Source of the DNA: an uncultured Chloroflexota bacterium
Lineage (GTDB): Bacteria > Chloroflexota > Dehalococcoidia > UBA2247 > RBG-13-53-26
Direction: 5' to 3'
Length of the DNA: 19,522 nt
NCBI GenBank assembly: GCA_937860285.1
Contig: CALMBS010000019.1
Span: 1-19,522 of the forward strand
The first letter of the stretch is position 1; each line of letters starts with the position of its first letter. The notes beneath the pieces are model-generated. The model searched no databases and was not told the origin of the DNA. It saw only the letters and a program-made list of their open reading frames with translations. The translations under genes were made by a program, and so were the position numbers. Below are positions 14,820 to 19,522 of this stretch, in pieces.

Positions 14820-15170
14820 ATGCATGAGCTGCCGATAGTCAAGAGCATGTTCGACATCTGCATGAGGCATGCCACCGCCAACAGCGTGAAGAAGATCATC
14901 GCCGTCAATCTCAAGGTGGGGGAGGTCAGCGACCTGCAGGACGAGTGGATACAGCGGTATTTCGATTTCCTGGCCAGGGGGACGATCGTGGAAGGCGCCC
15001 GCCTCAAAATCGAGAGGGTGCCACTGGTGGTCCGCTGCCAGAAGTGCTCAGAGTCGTTTGCGGTGGATATCCGCCAGGGAAAGACAGTGGAGTGCCCGAA
15101 GTGCCAGGCCACCGAGTTCGCCTACGTCTCGGGGCGGGAGTACACCGTGGACAGCCTGGAGGTGGTCTAG
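14820..15170 (+). CDS. hypA: HypA-family nickel metallochaperone
   Basis: 116 aa, standard HypA length. HypA binds Ni(II) through its N-terminal Met-His-Glu and transfers it, with HypB, to [NiFe]-hydrogenase or other nickel enzymes. The protein starts MHELP, as required. The zinc domain is complete: Cys73-x2-Cys76 and Cys92-x2-Cys95. The central 'VNLKVGEVSDLQ' segment matches the family. The ATG at 14820 is preceded by GAGGTG, which overlaps the oxidoreductase stop. Its stop overlaps the hypB GTG by one base. No hydrogenase, hypC, hypD, hypE or hypF gene is in the window, so the client may be encoded elsewhere or the pair may serve another metalloenzyme. Confidence 0.93.
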   Translation: MHELPIVKSMFDICMRHATANSVKKIIAVNLKVGEVSDLQDEWIQRYFDFLARGTIVEGARLKIERVPLVVRCQKCSESFAVDIRQGKTVECPKCQATEFAYVSGREYTVDSLEVV

Positions 15171-15847
15171 TGGAGGCCAGAGACATCCGCCTGATCGAGG
15201 TCAAGGAGGGCATACTGGCAGAGAGCCAGGTCCTGGCCGGCAAACTGAGGGAGAGGCTCCGCGGCACTGGGACCTTCATGCTCAACCTCATGTCCTCCCC
15301 GGGATCCGGCAAGACCAGCCTGGTGCTGCGCACCATCGACGCCCTCAGGAACGAGCTGCGCCTGGGCGTCATCGAGGCCGACATCGCCTCCACCGTGGAC
15401 TCCGAGAAGGTGGCCGCCCGCGGCGTGAAGGTGGTCCAGCTGAAGACGGGCGGCTTCTGTCACCTCGATGCCGCCATGGTCTCGGAAGGTCTGGATGCCG
15501 TAGGGCCGCAGGACCTGGACCTCATCATCATAGAGAACGTGGGGAACCTGGTCTGCCCGGCGGAGTTCGACACCGGGGCCGCCCGGAACGCCATGATCCT
15601 CAGCATACCGGAGGGGGACGACAAGCCCCTGAAGTACCCCCTGATGTTCAGCGTTTGCGATGTCCTGGTGCTGAACAAGATGGACGCGCTGGGCGTCTTC
15701 GATTTCGACCTCCGCGCCGTCGAGCAGAGGGTGCGGGTGCTGAACCCCGCGATCCGCATCCTCCCGGCATCCTGCAAGACCGGCGAGGGCATCGATGCCT
15801 GGATCGGCTGGCTGCGGGGCGAGGTCCGTGCGTTCCGCAACGGCTGA
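15170..15847 (+). CDS. hypB: HypB-family nickel-inserting GTPase
   Basis: 225 aa SIMIBI-class GTPase that works with HypA. Motifs: Walker A SSPGSGKTS (42-50), the intersubunit metal-site Cys97-His98 in GGFCHLDA and Cys129 in NVGNLVCP, NKMD (169-172) for guanine recognition, and SCKTGEGI (201-208). The N-terminal high-affinity nickel motif (CxxCGC) and any His-rich stretch are absent, as in many HypB proteins. The start is a GTG at 15170 that shares one base with the hypA stop (TAGTG), with GGAGGTGG about six bases upstream, so translation is coupled. The last codons and stop lie inside a 25-base tandem duplication described separately. Metal relay by HypA-HypB is established for the family; the client here is unknown. 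Confidence 0.93.
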   Translation: MEARDIRLIEVKEGILAESQVLAGKLRERLRGTGTFMLNLMSSPGSGKTSLVLRTIDALRNELRLGVIEADIASTVDSEKVAARGVKVVQLKTGGFCHLDAAMVSEGLDAVGPQDLDLIIIENVGNLVCPAEFDTGAARNAMILSIPEGDDKPLKYPLMFSVCDVLVLNKMDALGVFDFDLRAVEQRVRVLNPAIRILPASCKTGEGIDAWIGWLRGEVRAFRNG

Positions 15848-15868
15848 GGTCCGTGCGTTCCGCAACGG
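15821..15868 (+). repeat. 25-base tandem duplication across the hypB stop codon
   Basis: A 23-base segment (15821-15843) recurs identically at 15846-15868, giving a 25-base period. A degenerate third unit beginning AGGTCC follows at 15871. The first copy encodes the last HypB residues (EVRAFRNG) and the TGA is made at the junction. Collapsing one copy would give the same protein end with TAG, so the duplication is neutral for HypB and only lengthens the 3' untranslated part. Likely a recent slippage event. Confidence 0.9.
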
Positions 15869-15891
15869 ATAGGTCCATGTGCGTCCGGCGT

Positions 15892-15920
15892 TTGATGCCC
15901 GGCCGGCCGCGTGCTAGAAT
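15892..15920 (+). promoter_or_regulatory. Sigma-70-type promoter with extended -10
   Basis: TTGATG (15892-15897), a 17-base spacer and TAGAAT (15915-15920) preceded by TGC (extended -10). Transcription would start near 15927, only about 11 bases before the ATG at 15938, and there is no ribosome binding site in between, so the message is predicted to be nearly leaderless. An 8-bp palindrome GGCCGGCC (15901-15908) lies in the spacer. Confidence 0.65.
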
Positions 15921-15937
15921 AGGCCCCGAACAGCAGC

Positions 15938-17599
15938 ATGCCTGAGGCATCCGGACATCCGCACCCCCTCGAATACATGTTCCACCCGCGCTCCATCGCG
16001 GTCGTCGGCATCTCCGCCGACATGGCCAAGTTCTGGATGAGGGAGCTCTATCTCGACGCCCTGGTCCGCTCCGGATACCCCGGCCAGATCTACCTGGTCA
16101 ACCCGAAGGGCGGTGAGATGCAGGGCCATCCCATCTACCGCACGCTTTCCGAGGTGCCGGGGCCCGTCGACCACGTGGTCGCCTCCATCCCGGCCAGGTT
16201 CACCCCGGCGCTCATGGAGGAGTGCTGCGCCAGGGGCGTCAGGGTGGTCCACATGTTTGCCTCCGGCTTCGCCGAGACCGGGGTGCCGGACCGCATAGCG
16301 CTCCAGGACCGGCTGGTGGAGATCGCCCGCCGGGGCAACATGCGTATCATCGGCCCCAACTGCCTCGGTATCTACTACCCCGGCGGCCGGATCGGCCTCA
16401 GCCCCGACTTCCCCGGTGAGGCCGGTCCCGTGGGCTACCTCTGCCAGAGCGGCGGAAACGCCGATTTCATGGTGCGCCTGGCCGTCACCCGGGGACTGCG
16501 CTTCAGCAAGGTGGTCAGCTACGGCAACGCCTGCGACATCAATGAATGCGACCTGCTGGACTACTACGCCGATGACCCGGAGACTGAGGTCATCGCCGCC
16601 TATATCGAGGGCATCACCGATGGCCGCCGCTTCGCCCGGGTGCTCAAGAGGGCGGCCGCCGCCAAGCCGGTAGTCATCTTCAAGGGAGGGTATACCGAGG
16701 GAGGCCTCCGGGCCGCCGCCTCCCATACCGGCTCGCTGGCCGGGACCGACGCCATCTGGGAAGGGGTCATCCGCCAGGCGGGCGCCATACGGGTCTATAG
16801 CATCGAAGAGATGGTGGACATGCTGGTGGCACTGCTCCGCATGACTCCGCCGGAAGGGCCCAACACCTGCGTCATCGGCAACGGAGGCGGGGCCAGCGTC
16901 ATGGCCACGGACGAGATCGAGAGGGCCGGGCTGCGGATGGCCCTGATGCCTCCCGAGATCAGGGATGAGCTGGCCGGGTTCATTGACCTGGCCAACAGCA
17001 TGCTGCGCAACCCCATCGACGCCGGACCGGTCACCCAGCAGGACGGGCTCAACTTCCTGCTGTCGCTGGGGGACCGCCGGCCGATGGAGGGCCTCCGGGA
17101 GGCCGTCCTGGCCGGGGCGAAGGTGGGTGGAGACTGGCAGAGGCTGCATGACGTCCTGCGAAGATGGCCCGGCCTGGACCTGGTGGTGTACCAGCACGGC
17201 TTCGACATCAGCCCCACGCCCGTGGACGAGTGCGGCGTCGCCGGCAGCGCCGGGATGATGATGCGGGCCGCCAGCGAGCTCCGCCTGCCCCGGGCTATCG
17301 TCCTCCACTCCATGGCCAATGACCACAGCTGGCAGGTGACCGTGGAGCTGCGAGCCCTCTGCGCCGACATGGGGCTGCCCCTCTTTCACTCCATGAGGGG
17401 AGCGGCCACGGCCATCAGGAGGCTCATCGACCACCACCGGGCGCACCCCGGATGGGCGCCACGGCCGGAGCCCGAGGAGAACGTGGCGGCCCGGGTCCGC
17501 GCCGGAAGGCCCGATCACAAGACCGGGGGGCCTGCCTCCGAAATCGCCGCCCTGCTGCCGGGCCCGGCCCGGGGCCAGCCACCCTCTCCTGCTCCCTAG
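15938..17599 (+). CDS. NDP-forming acyl-CoA synthetase, alpha-type protein (copy 3)
   Basis: 553 aa, longest of the three alpha-type synthetase homologues. CoA-binding domain: FHPRSIAVVGIS (15-26) and YLVNPKGG (52-59); ligase-like domains: GPNCLG (139-144), CQSGGNA (169-175), YGNACDINECDLL (195-207) and SHTGSLAGTD (262-271) with the predicted phosphohistidine His263. About 40 C-terminal residues after 'HHRAHPGW' are Pro/Ala/Arg-rich, look disordered and have no counterpart in copies 1 and 2. There is no ATP-grasp domain. The ATG at 15938 lacks a ribosome binding site; a predicted extended -10 promoter directly upstream suggests a leaderless start and expression independent of hypB. The substrate is unknown; its place beside the oxidoreductase suggests an acyl-CoA/acid couple feeding that enzyme (inference). 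Confidence 0.83.
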   Translation: MPEASGHPHPLEYMFHPRSIAVVGISADMAKFWMRELYLDALVRSGYPGQIYLVNPKGGEMQGHPIYRTLSEVPGPVDHVVASIPARFTPALMEECCARGVRVVHMFASGFAETGVPDRIALQDRLVEIARRGNMRIIGPNCLGIYYPGGRIGLSPDFPGEAGPVGYLCQSGGNADFMVRLAVTRGLRFSKVVSYGNACDINECDLLDYYADDPETEVIAAYIEGITDGRRFARVLKRAAAAKPVVIFKGGYTEGGLRAAASHTGSLAGTDAIWEGVIRQAGAIRVYSIEEMVDMLVALLRMTPPEGPNTCVIGNGGGASVMATDEIERAGLRMALMPPEIRDELAGFIDLANSMLRNPIDAGPVTQQDGLNFLLSLGDRRPMEGLREAVLAGAKVGGDWQRLHDVLRRWPGLDLVVYQHGFDISPTPVDECGVAGSAGMMMRAASELRLPRAIVLHSMANDHSWQVTVELRALCADMGLPLFHSMRGAATAIRRLIDHHRAHPGWAPRPEPEENVAARVRAGRPDHKTGGPASEIAALLPGPARGQPPSPAP

Positions 17600-17630
17600 C
17601 ATCGCCCCCGGCCACATTCCGGTCGCGATG
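17600..17630. terminator. Hairpin between convergent genes
   Basis: CATCGC (17600-17605) and GCGATG (17625-17630) form a 6-bp stem beginning immediately after the TAG of the synthetase gene, with a smaller CCGG/CCGG pairing inside. It lies between two convergent genes and could act on both strands. No T-run is present, so the termination call is weak. Confidence 0.35.
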
Positions 17631-17657
17631 AGATGGGCGACGCCGGTGCCGCGGACC

Positions 17658-18104
17658 CTACTGCGGACGGAGCAGGATCTCCAGTATCTGGGCGGCATCC
17701 CTGACAAAACGGGGGCAGACCGTGATGAAGACCCCCTTCTCGCGGGCTTCCGCCAGACCATCGAGAGTGCCCAGATCATAGCCGATGAGCTCCCGGCAGT
17801 CCAGTGAACCGTGCAGGGTCTCGAAGCTCCGGTTGAACTCCCGGATCAGCTGGTACGTGATCTCAAGGGCGTCCCGGGGGTTGGCGGCCGTCACCTTCTG
17901 TGACAGCCCCAGCACCATGTAGGCCCCGCTCACCGCACCGCAAGTGCGTCCCAGGCGCGCCATGCCCCCGCCAAAGCCCTGGGCGATTGTGAGCGCCATG
18001 TCGCGCTCCAGCCCGAAATCAGGGCCATAGGTGCTCAAGATGGCCTGGGCGCAGTTGGTCCGATGGCCGGCCATCAGGTCGTGCGCTTCTTCTGACCTGT
18101 CCAT
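17658..18104 (-). CDS. C_GCAxxG_C_C family redox protein
   Basis: 148 aa protein of the C_GCAxxG_C_C family, small proteins of anaerobes thought to carry a redox or metal centre; no reaction is established that I know of. The conserved cysteine pattern is visible: Cys18 in TNCAQA, Cys55 in the hallmark GGGMARLGRTCGAVSGA (45-61), Cys103 in DCRELIG and Cys130 in CPRFVRDA. Length is normal for the family. The ATG at 18104 was chosen because conserved sequence starts there and the upstream extension is low-complexity Arg/Ala. There is no ribosome binding site, but TGC-TATATT ends only seven bases before the ATG, predicting a leaderless message. It is convergent with synthetase copy 3 and divergent from the mutase gene. 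Confidence 0.87.
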   Translation of the reverse strand: MDRSEEAHDLMAGHRTNCAQAILSTYGPDFGLERDMALTIAQGFGGGMARLGRTCGAVSGAYMVLGLSQKVTAANPRDALEITYQLIREFNRSFETLHGSLDCRELIGYDLGTLDGLAEAREKGVFITVCPRFVRDAAQILEILLRPQ

Positions 18105-18111
18105 GCGGATA

Positions 18112-18120
18112 AATATAGCA
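18112..18120 (-). promoter_or_regulatory. Extended -10 promoter of the C_GCAxxG_C_C gene
   Basis: On the minus strand TGC-TATATT (18120 down to 18112) lies seven bases upstream of the ATG at 18104. No good -35 is found at the right distance, which extended -10 promoters tolerate. Transcription would start at or within a base or two of the ATG. Confidence 0.5.
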
Positions 18121-18131
18121 CAAAAGGCGGT

Positions 18132-18168
18132 GCCCGCTGCCGCGCGTGGGGCAGCGGCCCGCTGCCCC
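18132..18168. repeat. Overlapping dyads in the divergent gap
   Basis: GGGGCAGCG (18148-18156) pairs perfectly with CGCTGCCCC (18160-18168) across a three-base loop. A direct repeat GCCCGCTGCC (18132-18141 and 18157-18166) lets the middle element pair alternatively with the upstream copy. It sits upstream of both predicted divergent transcription starts, so a DNA-level operator is more likely than an RNA structure. The rest of the 306-base gap 18105-18410 holds the two promoters and the mutase leader; I see no gene in it. Confidence 0.4.
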
Positions 18169-18214
18169 GCACCTGGCAGCCGCCGTCGCCGGCCGCCAGG
18201 CCTCCCGGCCGCTC

Positions 18215-18243
18215 TTGACACGTGCTGTGTATCATGATATGTT
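18215..18243 (+). promoter_or_regulatory. Sigma-70-type promoter of the mutase gene
   Basis: A perfect -35 TTGACA (18215-18220), a 17-base spacer and TATGTT (18238-18243, four of six consensus bases). The start would fall near 18250, leaving a leader of about 160 bases. I looked for a cobalamin riboswitch in that leader because the enzyme uses B12, and found no convincing B12-box arrangement on this strand. Confidence 0.65.
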
Positions 18244-18369
18244 CACAGAAGTCACAAGCTTGGACGCATCTTCCACATTCGGGCAAGGCATTCAAGATGA
18301 CGCGGGACACCGGCTGTCGCTCAGGCAGTGGCACAGATCGCACTCGATCATGACCCGTCGGGCCACGGG

Positions 18370-18403
18370 AGGGCCAGCCCCGCACGGCCCTGGGGGAGGG
18401 GGG
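18370..18403 (+). promoter_or_regulatory. Leader hairpin adjoining a G-rich ribosome binding site
   Basis: AGGGCC (18370-18375) pairs with GGCCCT (18386-18391); the G-rich Shine-Dalgarno run (18392-18403, including GGAGG at 18395-18399) starts on the next base. The site fixes the GTG at 18411 as the mutase start. The hairpin could modulate access to it. Confidence 0.45.
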
Positions 18404-18410
18404 AACCAGC

Positions 18411-19522
18411 GTGGAGCGTTCGTCAACCAGGAAATCATCGGAACAGCCCGCGTTGTGGAGCCAGCCGCCGAAACCAGCCGCCGCCGCGGTGCCACAGGAT
18501 CAGCCTCTGTCGGGCTCCGGTATCCCCACCAGGGACCTTTACGGACCAGACGACACGGCCGGCATCGACTACGCCCGGGACATAGGTCTCCCGGGCGAAC
18601 CGCCCTACACCCGCGGCGTATACCGCACCATGTACCGGGGCCAGCTCTGGACCATCAGGCGGCTCTCCGGGTACAACACGCCCGAGGAGTCCAACAAGCT
18701 CTTCCGCGAGGAATATGAGCTGGGCCAGACGGGTTTCGCGGTGGCCCCCGACATGACCACCTGCGTCGGCATGGACTGCGATGATCCCCGGGTGTCCGTG
18801 GACGTGGGCCACTCCGGGGTGCCGGTCTGCTCCGTCGAGGACATGGAGACGCTGTTCGACGGACTGCCCATAGAGAAGGCCTCCACCTACCTCGCCGACA
18901 AGCACGGCCTCATCACTGCCATGTACTTCGCCGTGGCGGAGAAGAGGGGGCTGGACATCGCCCAGCTCCGCGGCACCACCGCCAACTGCATGCTGGCCTG
19001 GACCGTGCTCGCCCTCCCCAACCAGCTGCCTCCGCCAGGATACCTGCGATACGCGGTGGACTTCGTGGAATGGTGCGCCGAGCATGCCATGAAGTGGTAC
19101 CCGGTGTCCTTCGACAGCTACAACACCCGCGACCTCGGCGTGAACGCCTGGCAGGAGCTGGGGATGCTGTTCGCCACCGCGGTGGACTACATCGAGGAGG
19201 AGAGGAGGCGGGGGCGGGTGCCCCTCGACCGGTTCGTGAGACGCTTCTCCTTCAACGTGGCCGCCCACAATGACTTCTTCGAGGAGATCGCCAAGCTGCG
19301 CGCGGCGAGGCGCATGTGGTCCCGCATCGTCAGGGAGAGGTACGGCATCCAGGACCCGCGCTGCGCCCAGTTCCGCGTCCACGTTCAGAGCTCCGGCTCC
19401 ACGCACACCACGCAGGAGCCGTACAACAACCTCATCCGCATTGCCTACCAGGTGCTGGCCGGTGTCCTGGGCGGGGCCCAGTCGATTCACGCCAACGGCT
19501 ACGATGAAGGGGTGTGCCTGCC
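18411..19522 (+). CDS. Adenosylcobalamin-dependent acyl-CoA mutase, large subunit (3' partial, atypical active site)
   Basis: The frame stays open to the right edge (370 codons). It matches the substrate-binding TIM-barrel part of the methylmalonyl-CoA mutase family, which rearranges acyl-CoA carbon skeletons by radical chemistry: 'SGIPTRDLYGPDDTAGIDYARD' start of the family region (from residue 36), PYTRGVYRTMYRG (65-77), GQTGFAVAPDM (105-115), DPRVSVDVG (125-133), KLRAARRMW (295-303), VHVQSSGS (323-330) and AQSIHANGYDEG (356-367). Aligned by eye to remembered P. shermanii MutB, key positions differ: Tyr89 is Leu85, Gln197 is Ala191, Arg207 is Ala201 and His244 is Asn238. It therefore should not use methylmalonyl-CoA and may use another acyl-CoA. 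The first 35 residues are Ser/Pro/Ala-rich and probably disordered. The start is a GTG after a strong G-rich ribosome binding site. The B12-binding subunit is not in the window. Confidence 0.88.
   Translation, partial: MERSSTRKSSEQPALWSQPPKPAAAAVPQDQPLSGSGIPTRDLYGPDDTAGIDYARDIGLPGEPPYTRGVYRTMYRGQLWTIRRLSGYNTPEESNKLFREEYELGQTGFAVAPDMTTCVGMDCDDPRVSVDVGHSGVPVCSVEDMETLFDGLPIEKASTYLADKHGLITAMYFAVAEKRGLDIAQLRGTTANCMLAWTVLALPNQLPPPGYLRYAVDFVEWCAEHAMKWYPVSFDSYNTRDLGVNAWQELGMLFATAVDYIEEERRRGRVPLDRFVRRFSFNVAAHNDFFEEIAKLRAARRMWSRIVRERYGIQDPRCAQFRVHVQSSGSTHTTQEPYNNLIRIAYQVLAGVLGGAQSIHANGYDEGVCL

Noticed and set aside
15901..15908. GGCCGGCC palindrome as a MerR-type operator in the promoter spacer
   Set aside because: The spacer is a normal 17 bases, not the 19-20 expected for MerR-type promoters, and such palindromes are frequent in GC-rich DNA.
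18074..18385. Cys-rich minus-strand frames (ECDLCHC, CGRCVQACDFC) in the mutase leader, suggestive of a small metal-binding protein
   Set aside because: The cysteines fall in two different frames separated by stops, there is no ribosome binding site, and the region carries a good + strand promoter. Coincidence is likelier.
18250..18410. Cobalamin riboswitch upstream of the B12-dependent mutase
   Set aside because: A GCCACTG core occurs only on the minus strand, and the + strand GCGGGACACCGGC block is a poor B12-box match with no accompanying conserved core.
18435..19490. Long minus-strand ORF (351 codons) opposite the mutase
   Set aside because: It is a shadow of the mutase frame on the + strand: composition is His/Val/Gly-rich with no recognisable domain, while the + strand frame matches the mutase family throughout.

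Overview
The window is a GC-rich, densely coding stretch of bacterial chromosome. Most genes follow AAGGAG/GGAGG-type ribosome binding sites, intergenic gaps are short, and AGG and ATA codons are used freely despite the high GC. The gene content is that of an anaerobic heterotroph working on acyl-CoA esters: a tungsten-type aldehyde:ferredoxin oxidoreductase, three NDP-forming acyl-CoA synthetase alpha-type proteins, HypA/HypB, an adenosylcobalamin acyl-CoA mutase and a C_GCAxxG_C_C protein. From memory this mix fits Chloroflexota (Dehalococcoidia-like) or Desulfobacterota; the lineage is an inference. I see no rRNA, tRNA, CRISPR array, insertion sequence or phage gene.

Layout. (1) 1-5189, + strand: a branched-chain-amino-acid-type (LIV) ABC importer consisting of a lipoprotein binding protein cut by the left edge, a LivH permease, and LivG and LivF ATPases, with a PaaK-like adenylate-family protein between permease and ATPases. 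No LivM permease is visible. (2) 5209-8380, +: a small four-cysteine protein, two paralogous DUF6125-like proteins, and between them an SDR oxidoreductase overlapping a gamma-carbonic-anhydrase-fold protein. (3) 8426-11332, +: two NDP-forming acyl-CoA synthetase alpha-type proteins. (4) 11333-12615, - strand: an SDR and a SnoaL-like protein, convergent with region 3 with no intervening base. (5) 12889-15847, +: aldehyde:ferredoxin oxidoreductase, HypA and HypB, tightly coupled. (6) 15938-17599, +: a third alpha-type synthetase with its own predicted promoter. (7) 17658-18104, -: C_GCAxxG_C_C family protein. (8) 18411 to the right edge, +: large subunit of an acyl-CoA mutase, truncated by the window.

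How it may fit together (inference): region 1 imports a small organic acid or amide-like solute; CoA-ester chemistry is carried out by the synthetase-like proteins, SDRs, SnoaL-like protein and mutase; the oxidoreductase links acids and aldehydes to ferredoxin. Several enzymes keep their fold signatures but differ at expected catalytic positions: the PaaK-like protein lacks its ATP-binding loop and C-terminal lysine, the gamma-CA-like protein lacks the Arg/Gln pair, the oxidoreductase has an altered Cys motif, the three synthetases have no ATP-grasp partner here, and the mutase has replaced the residues that read methylmalonyl-CoA. The most interesting points are the mutase active site, the orphan HypA-HypB pair attached to the oxidoreductase, and the PaaK-like protein without an adenylation site.
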